64,000 nt of DNA from Chamaelirium japonicum (lineage: Eukaryota > Streptophyta > Magnoliopsida > Liliales > Melanthiaceae): the NCBI GenBank assembly GCA_947650365.1, contig OX393557.1, forward strand, positions 32,270,209 through 32,334,208, read 5' to 3'. Both the position numbers and the translations under genes were made by a program. Positions 12,638-26,225 of this stretch are shown in pieces (the stretch's first letter is position 1; the number at the start of each line of letters is the position of its first letter). The notes under the pieces were generated by a model that saw nothing but the letters and a program-made list of their open reading frames with translations, had not been told where the DNA came from and ran no database searches.

Positions 12638-12802
12638 TAATTTGGTAATCGTCTTCCCCGAATGATGCAGGATTTAGCCCTGCAACCTGAATTTTTGAAG
12701 CGTGAATCCAGTTGCTTTTTGCATTACTTTTTTGATCACTTTTTTATTTCGGACTACAATACCCCCGAGAGTTATAAAGGGCTTCACTTCCAATTTAAAG
12801 GG

Positions 12803-13218
12803 ACTAGTAAGAAACCCAGGCAATACCCGAATGTGCTTGATGCACGTCATTTGGCAAAGACGACATCGTAACTATTCGAAGAAGTGTGAAATCTGAAATG
12901 AGTGTTATTCACTTGTTAGAAAGAGAGAAAGAGACTGACATCAAATGACCATTAAATGTCATTGAATGAAAATTTATTATTTCATCGTAGGTTTTTAAAT
13001 GAATTTAAAAGAGAACCGCGCTCACTCATGAAAGAAGAATTCTAGTTCTTTAAAATACGTCCACGTGTCACAACATGGGAGAGAGGCTTCCGTTTTAGTA
13101 TAGACTAGTAAGAAACCCGGGCAATGCCCGAATGTGCTTGATGCACGCCATTTGGTAAAGACGACATAACAACTGTTCGAAGAAGTGTGAAATCTTAAGT
13201 GAGTGTGATTCACTTGTT

Positions 13219-13275
<57 letters not shown>

Positions 13276-13455
13276 TAGATTAACATCGAATGACCATTAA
13301 ATGCCATTGAATTAAAATTTATCATCTTTATGATAGGTTTTTAAATGGATTTAAAAGAGAGCCACGTTCACACACTAAAGAAGAATTCTATCTCTTTAAA
13401 AGACGTCCACGTGTCACAACACAAGAGAAAGGCTTCCATTTTAGTATATATATAG
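12803..13455 (+). repeat. Tandem duplication of a 301-bp unit
   Basis: Unit one starts at 12,803 and unit two at 13,104, each with ACTAGTAAGAAACCC followed by a GC-rich palindromic CCCGGGCAATGCCCG-type motif, and each closes with GGCTTCC.TTTTAGTATA. The second copy is lengthened by an AG microsatellite. The start motif resembles plant non-autonomous DNA elements, but I could not define terminal repeats, so the class is open. Confidence 0.8.
13223..13271. repeat. (AG)n microsatellite
   Basis: An uninterrupted AG run within the second 301-bp unit. The first unit has only a short AG-rich stretch at the matching place, so the expansion came after the duplication. Confidence 0.95.
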
Positions 13456-13538
13456 ATATACAGATTTGGCGCCGCTCAACTGATAATCTATCTTCCCATT
13501 CGATCGGTGACACTTTAGGAAGAGACACGTGGTGCATT

Positions 13539-14230
13539 CTATTTCAATTGCCACGATTGGGCCATGGGATTAATCCTAGAGGGATGCTAGTACCATGACC
13601 GACTACAGCCCACCACCAGCTATCATCGCTCGCCCATCGCCGTCAACCACCGGCGGACACCTCTCATCGACGACGCCACTCCGTCGGCCACCACCTGCTG
13701 CCGTCGTTGTCAGCCACCACCCCCATCGACCACCGGTTGCCCATCGCCACTGCCTTGTCGGCCACCACCCATGGTGGCCGATGGGGCAGCGAGGGTGGTG
13801 GCCAGTGGCGATGGTGGTTAGTGGTGGTTAATGGGGCTTCGGCCATGCTGAACTTGTCTCTGGCTCTCATTTCCATCTCTCATTTCACTGCGGCGCGCCG
13901 TAGAATGCGCCAACATATTTCATTGCATTGCTGCAGTAGAATGTGTTGGCGCATCAGTGAAATGCTCTGACCCACATGGGCCGGCTTATCAGTGAAATAC
14001 TATGAAGCATTTCACTGATGCATTGGCGTTGTATTTGTGCCAGTGCATTTCAATGTCTACGATTGGGCCTTGGGATGAACCCTATGAGGATGCCACCACC
14101 ACCTGCCATCGCTGTGCCGTGCCGAACTTGCCTCAAAATCTCATTTCTATGTCTCATTTTTTTCCTTTTGTGCAATATTTTTACATTACATCCATCCAAT
14201 CTTTCATTAATAGTTCCTGATGGTGCAGAC
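13539..14230 (+). repeat. Two decayed copies of a non-coding repeat
   Basis: The block around 13,541-13,596 (ACGATTGGGCCATGGGAT core) recurs about 505 bp later at 14,044-14,098. CTCATTTCCATCTCTCATTT at about 13,866 recurs as CTCATTTCTATGTCTCATTT at about 14,138. Between them is a GC-rich CCACC/CGTCGG stretch and a TTTCACTG palindromic segment. Open frames are proline/histidine low complexity and look non-coding. Confidence 0.5.
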
Positions 14231-14239
14231 ATCATTTTA

Positions 14240-15077
14240 CATTAAAAACCCTTGGATGGTTTCGAGGAATTTGAAAGCTCAGTGGCGCGCACTCGTGGGC
14301 AGGATCTTTGGAGTGTTTCAACACTAGCTAAGACAAATAAGGGGATAGGACCTCGGGATCATGTCACTCCCAAACAAGCAAGACTTGTCAAATGGGAACC
14401 GCTGGATGAGGTTGGATAAAATTAAAGTCAATTTCGATGGTGCTGTGACTCGAAACTCTGGACAAGCTAAAGCTGGTTTTTTTTTTTTTTTTTAATAGAA
14501 TTACATATTCCACTACTAGAAGCTATACTACATCTGACTAGATAATAGAAGCAAGCTGCAAGGCTATTGGCCGGCAAAAACAACGGGGACAAATGTCGTC
14601 CTGACAGAGAACCTGGAGGCCATGTGGGCTGAAGCTGGTTTTGCTATACGGAACTGGAGGGGGAACATAGTAGCAGCAGGTAGCACACTGCTTGTCCAGG
14701 CGACAATTGCCCAAGTGGAGGCGAGTGCAGCATGGGAAGGTATCAAGACAGCAACAGGCCGGCTTGGGACGTCAACCAACATATGGCTAGAAGGGGACTC
14801 ATTATCGACAATCCAAACCTTCGAAGGGGAGATTCTGATAATGTCCTGTTGTGTGATTGTGCCAATTTCCCACTCCGTTTTAGGGATGTGAAGATATCCC
14901 ATATCCTCTGCGAGTGTAACCAGGTGGCCAATTATCTAGCGACTCTGGCGAAGAATTCAACAGCTAGCTTATTTTGTTTGGAAAATTTTAACCCGGCAAT
15001 CTTAGCCATTGCCAGGGTGGATGTTAGTTGTTATAATTATATTTGTTGAGGATGTTTTAGATTCACTCCAAAAAAAA
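14240..15077 (+). pseudogene. LINE RNase H (RVT_3) remnant, split by a small insertion
   Basis: The forward strand reads KIKVNFDGAVTRNSGQAKAGF up to 14,480. After a 151-bp insertion it resumes at 14,632 with AGFAIRNWRGNIVAAGSTLL and VEASAAWEGIKTA, then NIWLEGDS. These are the plant LINE-type RNase H (RVT_3) motifs, including the first catalytic Asp (FDGA), the EA helix and the GDS strand. A downstream segment, in another frame, reads like the C-terminal helix. An A-rich tail near 15,070 may be the LINE 3' end. No RT remains, so the copy is 5'-truncated and dead. Confidence 0.75.
14481..14631 (-). mobile_element. 151-bp retroposed insertion with poly-A and 11-bp target duplication
   Basis: The insert starts with a T run (14,481-14,493; poly-A on the reverse strand) and is flanked by AAGCTGGTTTT at 14,470-14,480 and again at 14,632-14,642. 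Removing it restores the host RNase H reading frame. The poly-A and target duplication show L1-type retroposition. The source (truncated LINE 3' end, SINE or mRNA) is not recognised. Confidence 0.8.
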
Positions 15078-15201
15078 TTCTCCATGGGTTCATGAATTGC
15101 TCCAACCCATAGTGCTACTGTCCTAACTCTTCTAACAAAGTCCCTGCAGAACATTTAACCTCTCCTTGGAGTGTAGCCGCACGAAGTTCCACTCCCATCA
15201 C

Positions 15202-15488
15202 TAGGAGTGTGCACGATCCAAACCAAACTGACTAAACCGGCCAAAAAACACCAAATCGACTGATTTTTAAGTTGAAACTAGGTCCTAATAGATGGGAAAA
15301 AAAAGTCTAATAAGAATATGGGCCAAAGTCCAAATCGACCATCCAATCCAATCAAGACCGAATTTAATTTGATTGGATTCCAATCTCAGCTAGGTTTGGA
15401 TCCGATTGAAAAACCCCAAAACCGATCAACGTTGGATCTGTTTGGGTTTTGCCTAAATAGGTTGGTTTCAAACCGATGCACACCCCTA
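15202..15488. mobile_element. hAT-like MITE (287 bp) with 8-bp target duplication
   Basis: Terminal inverted repeats TAGGAGTGTGCACG at the left and, read on the reverse strand from 15,488, TAGGGGTGTGCATCG. The element is flanked on both sides by CCCATCAC (15,194-15,201 and 15,489-15,496), an exact 8-bp duplication as hAT transposases make. There is no coding capacity. Confidence 0.85.
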
Positions 15489-15496
15489 CCCATCAC

Positions 15497-16040
15497 CAAG
15501 GGCTCGGCTCCTCTCTATTCCTTGCTCCCATTAGCAGGATTGAGATTTAACCATATAGATTAAAAATTGGGTTAATGTGTGAGAGGTTCCTGACAACATA
15601 TCCATCTTGTGAACATGACTTGCTAAAGTTTCTTTTAGCCTAAGATTTTTGCCTTTTTTGCAAAATCCGAAATTACCCTTTCCCTGCTCTCGTCTCTTAT
15701 CTCTCTCTCGACGCGACAACCACCAGTGAGGAAGAAGGAGGTGGGGCTCCGGCTGGTGCATCGCATCCCACCCTGATGGCAGCCACTGCCGACCGATGCA
15801 TCGCACCCCACCCCGAGGACAGTCACCGTCGATGAGGAGGGAGGAGGTGGGAAAAGGATAGAGGGGTTCAGCAGCGGCAAGCAACGGAGGTGAGCAGATT
15901 TGGCTAGGTTCACAGGTTCGGTGACATTGCAAAGAAAAATTAAAACGCAGTAGAGTGTACTTTCGTCTGCAGGTATTCAAACAGTCCTTTACCTTAACCG
16001 GTTTCTTTGTCAGGGACAGCTCACTAAGCCCCCCTTAAAC
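15497..16040. other. No gene seen
   Basis: Unique-looking sequence with a GC-rich patch around 15,720-15,900. The 149-codon reverse frame across it has no family resemblance and atypical composition, so I do not call it. Confidence 0.5.
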
Positions 16041-16312
16041 ATTTTAGAATAAAATACACATAGACCCCTTTTAGTTTGGCCGATTATCACTTATACCCCC
16101 ATTTCTTTAAAAGTCTACAAATAACCCTTGTAGTTAGACAAACATACCACTTGCACCCTTCCAAGGGGCCCCTAGATGGGGTTTATGAGTATGGCTTTTC
16201 AAACTGTAAGTGAGCATTTGTATGGTTTTAAACATGAGGGGTTATAAGTGATAATCAGTCAAACTACATCAGTCAAACTACAGGGTTTGTGTATAATTTA
16301 TCTAATATTTTA
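16041..16312. mobile_element. Palindromic MITE (about 270 bp)
   Basis: The left arm (about 16,041-16,101) and right arm (about 16,240-16,312) are inverted copies. Both contain GATTATCACTTAT and a TAGTTTG.C motif, with AT-rich ends (TAGAATAAAATACACA versus, reversed, TAGATAAATTATACACA). Divergence between arms is moderate. Target duplication is not resolved. Confidence 0.65.
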
Positions 16313-16315
16313 TGG

Positions 16316-17326
16316 GAAATTTTGTTCATACCCCAAAAATCTGTAATTAGCCCCCATCTCCCTATCGTTTCTCAATAACTTACTCAACAACCCTTTAATA
16401 CCAACAATGCCCTTTTCTTTTGTACCCCAAACCCCATAGCCCTAACTTGGCGTCTTTTGTACTCCCAACCCAACCTAAGGTTTGTTTGAACTTCTTTAGC
16501 CCAAGCCCAACCCATCGGGTTGATCGGGTTATGCAGGGTGGGTTCAGATTAAACCGCCCAAATTCGGGTTGGGCTCGGGTTGGCCCGCCCAAGTTGCAAC
16601 CCTACCTGTGCCTTCAAGTACCAGCCAACGGCATGGGGTTTATTTTAAGAGTGGGGTGTATTCAAGAGTAGGGCTGGCAATTTCGGGCCCGACACGGCAG
16701 ACCCGACAAGAAGTTAGCGGGTCTAGGTCAGGGCTAAACGGGGTTTGGGTCGTAAACGGGCTGACACGATAGACCCGTTTAATAAACGGGTCGGGTCCGG
16801 GTTTAGGGTCTAGACACGGTAGACCTAGGAAGAGTCGTTAATTTAGTATTCAACGGGTCGTGTCGGGTCGGGTCTACCCGCAATTCGATACTATAATATA
16901 TATATCAGCGGGTCTTTCGGGCCAGGTCGGGTCGAATCGGGTCAACTGAATAGACCCGGGTAGTATACGGGTCTTACCAGGTCTATCCGTTTATTAGCGG
17001 GTCGAGTATGGGTTTAGGATCTAGACACGATTAGTTAAACTGGTCGGGTCTGGGTCTGGGGGTTTTGGACAGGACACGAACCCGACACGGCCCGACCCAT
17101 TGCCACCCCTATTCAAGAGTGCATATATATTTAAGGGGGTAGGTATATGATTGGGGTATAATCAAGTTGGGGCGGGCCATTTAACTGGGGTGTATTGATG
17201 GTTGGGTTTATGAGGAAAGGATATTTTTGGAACAAGAATGGGGTATGAAAAAAAAAAAATTGGGGTGTGTTCAAGTTTGTTGAAAATGGAGGCTAATTAC
17301 AGGTTTTTGGGGGTATGAATAAAATT
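16316..17326. mobile_element. Non-autonomous DNA element with about 40-bp inverted ends
   Basis: The left end, AAATTTTGTTCATACCCC then CTGTAATTAGCCCCCAT, is mirrored at 17,287-17,326 as ATGGAGGCTAATTACAGG then GGGGGTATGAATAAAATTT. The interior is non-coding and is itself split by the nested hAT-like MITE at 16,669-17,111. No clear flanking duplication was found, so the superfamily (Mutator-like or foldback) is undecided. Confidence 0.65.
16669..17111. mobile_element. Nested hAT-like MITE (443 bp) with 8-bp target duplication
   Basis: Starts TAGGGCTGGCAAT and ends ATTGCCACCCCTA (inverted match with one difference). It is flanked by TTCAAGAG at 16,661-16,668 and 17,112-17,119. The interior is rich in GGGTC/GACCCG motifs, as in a common plant GC-rich hAT MITE group. 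The first 12 bases recur at the extreme right end of the window. Confidence 0.9.
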
Positions 17327-17339
17327 TTTCTTTTTTTAT

Positions 17340-18073
17340 TTTCAACCGGCACCATTGCATCATAGTGAAGATTGATCTGAACCGTTGAATCCCGATCCCG
17401 CGCATAGGAGCATGGATATGAGGGGATCTGAGGTACCCTGGCATTGAGACGAGCCGAACCAGTTACCAAACCGACGCCCTCCTTTTCTTTTTTTTGGGGG
17501 AATTAGCAATAAACCATCTTAGGAGATGATTTGGGGCTGCAGTCCCGACAATATTTTCATTGGAGCTCAAACCCTTATAGACAAAAATATCCCTCATTTG
17601 ATTTTAAATTCATATTTATTGACATCATCTCGCTGTTGGAACTCCTCCTAACCGAACCCTCCGTCACCACCACCCGTCGTTGGATCTAACCGACCCCCCA
17701 CCTAATCTAAGACCATGGGATGAATCGCTAGACCTATAAATCCCAAACCTAAACTTCCCCTCCGCCACTGCCGCATCTGCTATTGTCGACTTCACCTCCA
17801 CTGCTTGTGTCCGTCGTCGTTGTCGCCTTCACTTCAACAGCTCGCACCGCCTGCCACCGCCAGACCTGACGACCTGAGAGGAGAGGATGTGAGAGTACGT
17901 GATCTCGGGATTAAAAAATTGAAAAAAATTTATCCTAATATTTGATTGGTTAGAGGGCTAGAGCTCAAAGTAAAAGGTTAAGCGGTTTTCTCCTAATGTT
18001 GGGTTGGTTAGAGGAAGTGTTAGGCTAATAGTGGCATTCATTATTTATTGGGAACCAACCCCCTCTTCCTCCT
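17340..18073. other. Upstream region of the P450 gene, no gene seen
   Basis: AT-rich sequence with a CCACCACC-rich patch near 17,660-17,880. A short direct repeat with TTGGTTAGAG core occurs at about 17,943 and 17,999. No ORF is supportable. It would contain the P450 upstream control sequences. Confidence 0.5.
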
Positions 18074-18080
18074 TATAAAG
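18074..18080 (+). promoter_or_regulatory. TATA box of the P450 gene
   Basis: TATAAAG, 59 bp upstream of the ATG at 18,139. The spacing leaves room for a transcription start near 18,105 and a short leader made largely of the adjacent GA run. Called from position and motif. Confidence 0.6.
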
Positions 18081-18104
18081 CAACCTCGTTCACCCCTGGT
18101 TACT

Positions 18105-18105
<1 letters not shown>

Positions 18106-18137
<32 letters not shown>
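18106..18137 (+). repeat. (GA)n in the P450 5' leader
   Basis: A 32-nt GA run ends one base before the start codon. Its position matches plant GAGA-type leader elements, but it may be a neutral microsatellite. Confidence 0.9.
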
Positions 18138-21302
<3,165 letters not shown>

Positions 21303-21412
21303 AAGACGAGTGGCAGTACGTGGACAGAGTGATGAACATGTTTAGATTGATTGGAGATTTTTCAAGTTCGATCTACCCCCCCCCCTGCTTTTCTTTGTTT
21401 CATGTAATGAAA

Positions 21413-21418
21413 AATAAA
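21413..21418 (+). terminator. Polyadenylation signal of the P450 gene
   Basis: AATAAA about 110 bp past the stop codon, in a T-rich 3' region. It is the only canonical signal before the following repeats. Confidence 0.55.
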
Positions 21419-22180
21419 GAGGAAGGCCTTCTTTTCCACCAAGATTTGATGTGAACATGTTTGGTGAGATCATATATATATATATATATATTAATTTTGC
21501 CCAATTATTTATTGTTGACGTGATTAGCTGCACACAACAAGATGTTAATGCAATTGGCTTCATGGTGGCTGTTCAACTCAGAGCATGTACCACTAGCAAA
21601 ATTAATTGAGCTTTACCGTCCAATAAATTCTAAGAGTAATCTTGCCAAAATACAGTTCAAAGATTGTACTATATGTACACGCACTAAGAGCAACTCCAAC
21701 GGTCTTCTCATCCTCAAAGTACAATTGACGAGGTCAAGGACATCCATCTCCTCCTCAGAGTAACCCCCAACTTTTTGCCAAATTTAAGATCTGAAATTAC
21801 AAGACATATAAGGCCAAAATACAATTTAGGAGGCCAATGACATCCACATGTGATGTTCACGGTCACTTATCAAAAGATCGTGAGCGTTGGATTAGAACCA
21901 ACGCTCCATAGTTCAAAGGCTTGCACCACCCACGGGTTGCTATAAGATGGGAAGAGGGAGGTTTTTTTCATCCCCAAGTTTTAGGGAGGCGAAGAGGAGG
22001 TTGTGTGATCCCCACATGCTTGAGGAAGCCTTTAGAGGTCAGTTTTTCGGTTGAAAATCATGATGAATTGAGTTTTGCCTAAAAAAATCCAAAAGAAAAA
22101 AAAAATTCTGAAAATTCTTAAATTCAGCTTTGTCAAAAAATATATATTATTCATATATCGTAGGTACCCTGTGACCACCC
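21419..22180. other. P450 3' flank, repeats only
   Basis: No gene seen. An (AT)n run lies at 21,473-21,490. GAGCAACTCCAACGG at about 21,692 looks like one end of a MITE. The stretch TAGCTGCACACAACAAGATG (about 21,528) recurs at about 22,578, and GTACCACTAGCAAAATT (about 21,588) recurs at about 22,913, so the region carries a dispersed duplication. Confidence 0.5.
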
Positions 22181-23165
22181 GAGTGCTAAAAAAGACGAAT
22201 CTCTTGAAAAGATAAGAGCACATGCATAAAGTGTATTAAGAGAGGCCACCTCACTCATCTTACTGATGTGGGACTACTACCGTTGGATTAGTCCACATCC
22301 CATTCACGCATGGCACGAGTGGTAAGACACAATCAGACGATGCTCCCGAGGCAGGCCAAACTCTGACACCATATGAGAACACCAAAGAGCTCCAAATGGC
22401 CGACCTCTTGAAAAGAGGAGAGCAAATGGGATATATCAAGAGAGGCCACCCTGCCCCTCTTTTGTATGCAGGACTAATACCGGATGTATAGCCGATATGG
22501 TGTCCGATTGAGGCTGCCATCCTAATCTCGCCAAGTAACATGGTATTTTTGCTCAACGTACATTTTGTCATCATGGGTTAGCTGCACACAACAAGATGTT
22601 ATTGATGTGATTGGCTGCACGCAAACGACATGTTGATGGACGTGACTCCAAGGGGAATTCCAACACCAAATTATAATTGCTCATGAGAAATGTTAGTCAG
22701 ACCGAAGGTCTTTTCGATTTCACCCGCCCGATTGACATGACAGCATGAAACTAGTGCTGTTAAAGATTTTAAAATTGCTAGTGAGTTTCAGCCACCCGTT
22801 GCACACTGCCACGTCAATCGGGCCGACGAAATCGGGACAAACCTTCGGACTGACTAGCATTTCTCAATAGCTCATCTATGGGTGTGCACGCACTAAGGAC
22901 ACATCAGAGTATGTACCACTAGCAAAATTTTCAATTCATGATGAATAAAGTGTTGTTGTCATTGTTAAAAAAAAAATTAAAAGAAAAAAATAGGTCTAAA
23001 AATAATATTTGACAACACCCGATTGCTCGAAAAGACCGATCTCTTGAATAGAGAAGAGCACAAGGGGTATATTAAGAGAGGCCATCCTGCTCCCGACGTG
23101 GGCCAACTCTGTTACCATGTGATAACACCTGAGTGTTCCAAAGATCAAACCGATTGAAGAGAGGA
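22180..23165 (-). mobile_element. Three partial copies of an LTR end with adjoining primer-site remnant
   Basis: A block reading 'CTCTTGAA-AGA-AAGAGCA ... TAAGAGAGGCCA' occurs at about 22,190, 22,400 and 23,035. Next to two copies are CTCTGACACCATATGAGAAC (about 22,357) and a CTCTGTTACCATGTGATAAC relative (about 23,110). These look like a reverse-strand tRNA-Met primer site abutting an LTR that starts TGATAACAC. The copies are degenerate and no coding sequence remains. Confidence 0.5.
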
Positions 23166-23411
23166 AAACAAACTACATAAATTAACAATTGTCCTCAACC
23201 GTCGTTTTATAAATGACGGTCTTTATAAAAAACGACGTTCTAAAATTATTGTTTATTCAGAATTAAATATTTTTTAATTAGAAATGTTGTTGCAAATATA
23301 ACGATGGTCTGGGACCATCGTTATATCTGCAATAAATCTCGAGAGATCAGACCTTGTCCCGATCATTGTTATCCTTGTGTGTTTTTCACCCCCCGCCCCC
23401 TCCCCCCTTAT

Positions 23412-23412
<1 letters not shown>

Positions 23413-23482
<70 letters not shown>
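23413..23482. repeat. (CT)35 microsatellite
   Basis: A 70-nt uninterrupted CT run, the longest in the window. It is preceded by a short palindrome around 23,293-23,330 (ATAACGATGGTC...GACCATCGTTAT). Confidence 0.95.
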
Positions 23483-23485
<3 letters not shown>

Positions 23486-23812
23486 GTGCTCTCCTGAAGG
23501 GCTCGTCAGGGTTGATCACGATCCTCCCGCCATCATAGGCAGGTAGGTCCTCTCCCTCTCTTCTCTCATTCTCTATTCTTTTCCTCTCCTTTCCTTCTCT
23601 GATCTTTCTTACCTCTCTATCAGTTGCATGCGATGCCTCCCCAAGCTCCTCCAACCATCTCTGATTTCCGATCAAGTCACCCCGAGCCCTCCCCAAGCTC
23701 CTCCGGCCAAACCCTAGGCATGAGTCTCATGCTTTCTAAATTATGAAAAAATATAAAATTTATTTTCTTTTTTTTTTTTTACCTATAATCCAAAATTATT
23801 GTTAGGGTTTCT

Positions 23813-25388
23813 CAAACATAGTAACAAAGTTCAGATTTGGCATTAATTCGGTGGTGGGTCAATTCAGTTTAGTTCGAACAAATTCGGGGAAGATTTGAAA
23901 ACAAATTGGAGAAATTTGAGAGTTTTTACAAGATAACTTAGAAGTTTTATGGTTTTTTAGGGATTTGTTGAAGGTATTAGAATTTTCATGTGTTTTTAAA
24001 GAATTATTTGTGACTTTTTCATATTATTCGGTATGTTCGAGATTATTTGGAGAACTGACGAATTAGATGATTGATCACCGTTTTATTCGACTGACCCTTA
24101 ATGCTTGAATATTCGAAAAATTTTAAAAAAATTCGGAGAACTTTATGATTATATTCACCTAAATGGCGCATTCGGAGAAAACATAGTCACCAAGTTCTCT
24201 AAACTTTTCAAAAAATTTCCAAATATTTGGGCATTAAGGGTCAGCCAAATAACGAGGATTAATCATCTAATTCGTTAGTTCTCCAAGTAATCTTGAACAT
24301 GCTAAATAATCTTAAAAAGACATGAATAATTTTTTAAAAACACATAAAAATTCTAAAACCTTCAACAAATATAAAAAAACCATAACTTTGTAAAAACTTA
24401 AGTAATATTATAAAAACTTCTGAAGTTTTTTTATTTTTTTCAAATCTTTTTTTTTTTGGTATTATGAAGGGAGATCACAACAGATCTCAGGAGGGACCAC
24501 AGCCTAGTACAAGCACAGAAAGTCGCCACTACAGCGACCAGAGAAAGGCCCTACTACAAGACACAATAAATCACCCCGAGGCGAAGAAACCAGAAGGGGA
24601 ACACAACCCCACACCGCCATCCATGTCGGGATCTACCCCACACCAGAGCTCCCAACAGTCGTCGGACACCGACATCAAGACAAACCCACAAAAGGAAAGG
24701 GCAAACAAGCGTCCAAAAACAAACAGAACATCAACAAAAACAAACAAACCAAAAATCGGATCACATACCAGATCCATCACCATCTCAGAAACCTGACCAT
24801 CTTTGATCGAATCTTCAGCATCCATACCGAACATATCCGTCAGCCATGTGGACCAACTCCAAATTTGATCCGTCTCCCTCAGCACCGGCGAAATTGCAGA
24901 GCTCACCGCCACTCCGATCTGCCATGAACCAGCACCATCTTCGCCCCGAACCTCCGGGAACCACTACCGCACATGGGAGGGGACTGGAGAAACCCATGGC
25001 GGACACCGGCCGAGGTCCAGACCCACCACACCGCCTCAAAAATGGCCGGAAACCCCTGATCCACTGGTGACAGACGTTGGCCCGAGGAGGGGGAGTGCTA
25101 CACAACTCTGATCCCGGCAAACACAAAATCCGGGCCGAGAGAACGCCTCTATGTACAAGGGGGGAAAGGGGGCCGAAACCCTACCTCCGAGAAGCCTTCA
25201 ACTGCAAGCTCCTGACCTCCCCGGAACCGCCGATGGCGGCCGAGGAGGCCAAGAGGGCCGAAACCCTAACCCTAAATCAGGGGAAAAAGGGGGAGAGTGC
25301 ACTGTAATAAGTACTGAAGTTGTCCGAACTAAACCAGATTGACTCACCACCGAATTAGTACCGAATCCAAACTTTGTTGCTATGGTTC
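23813..25388. mobile_element. Large foldback element, one arm split by a retroposon
   Basis: The left arm (about 23,813-24,147) pairs with a right arm in two parts. 24,192-24,430 matches inverted 23,925-24,147 (shared GACGAATTAGATGATT / CTGACCCTTAATGC). 25,313-25,388 matches inverted 23,813-23,888 (shared TTCGGTGGTG, TTTAGTTCG). The loop is only about 45 bp. The sequence between the two right-arm parts is foreign and starts with a T run. No coding capacity. Confidence 0.75.
24448..25310 (-). mobile_element. Retroposon inserted in the foldback arm
   Basis: On the reverse strand this is a GC-rich, about 860-bp sequence ending in a poly-A run (T run at 24,448-24,458 on the forward strand). Composition differs sharply from the AT-rich foldback around it. 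Open frames on both strands (for example 24,464-24,796 forward and 24,571-24,912 reverse) have no family resemblance. It may be a LINE fragment or processed transcript; the target duplication is not resolved. Confidence 0.5.
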
Positions 25389-26200
25389 AAACCACATGGG
25401 CCATGCTGGGTTGGAAGGGTTTAAGCCTTTTCTTTTTACTTTTAAGATCAATTAAGTAAGCCTTCCTATACTTCTAAAAAAAATTAGATACATAATAATT
25501 AATCAATCGAACGGCCCTCAAGTATCCAATCCTTAGGCATACAAATTAACACAAATATTGAATCGGATACTGTTTGGGTCAACTAGACGTTATGTGATGC
25601 TAGGACCACTAATATCTCCCAATTCATCATTGGCTCTACCCAAATGGTTGTGGTCATATTGTCGAATGCTTCAATGAACCATTTTTGCTCTATGGTCATT
25701 AAACCGTGTAAAACATAGGACTTAAGGATTGACATGGTTCGCTATGGCCAATTACAGACTTCATTCTGGAATAACACTTAACAAATTACCTTTAGAAATT
25801 GGAATATCACTCAACGATTCGACCCAATTTGTACTCGAATCGATCAATTTGTCTCTAAAATGGTCCGATTTAATTATGAATCATAATCGTGCCCTAATTT
25901 GGCTAATTCATACTTTTCGTGCCTAATTGGATCGATTCATACTTTTGTGCCCTAATCGTGCCACTATGGCCAAAAATCACTTGGTATTCACACAATTAGG
26001 CTAACATTAATTATCATATGGTTAATATTTAAATAATTTTGATAATTAATCATTCTATTCTAAAATTTCATCGGGATGTGTTCAATTCCTCCAAACAAAG
26101 TATGGATGAAGGTACTGAAGCTGACAGTCGAGTATTTAGATAGTGTTTAAAATTTTATCACCTTTGTAAAAGAAATTTTGAATGGTATTGATTGGTGTAT
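25389..26200. other. No gene seen
   Basis: AT-rich sequence, including a short direct repeat of ATTCATACTTTT...GTGCCTAAT at about 25,908 and 25,936. Nothing supportable. Confidence 0.5.
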
Positions 26201-26225
26201 GCATGTTCATGTGTGAAGTGTCGAA

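Larger units (their letters stand above)
7972..12640 (-). mobile_element. Nearly full-length L1 LINE, reverse strand, decayed
   Basis: Reading the reverse strand from 12,637 down, the order is the end of ORF1, the ORF2 endonuclease, reverse transcriptase, zinc-binding domain and RNase H, then an untranslated tail ending in a T run at 7972-7982 (poly-A on the element's strand). This is the standard architecture of RNase H-bearing plant L1 elements. The 5' end (start of ORF1 and 5' UTR) is missing near 12,640. I did not find a target-site duplication at the two ends. Confidence 0.85.

Noticed and set aside
13595-14245. Pro/His-rich ORFs suggesting a small secreted protein
   Set aside because: Low complexity from CCACC/CGTCGG repeats, open on both strands, and located in a duplicated non-coding repeat.
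15531-15980. 149-codon reverse-strand ORF
   Set aside because: No family motifs, no upstream promoter or splice logic, and partly complementary to a Pro/Arg-biased GC-rich patch.
24464-25307. Forward ORF of 110 codons and neighbouring frames
   Set aside because: They sit in the GC-rich retroposon whose poly-A shows reverse orientation. No recognisable domains, and overlapping frames on both strands are equally open.
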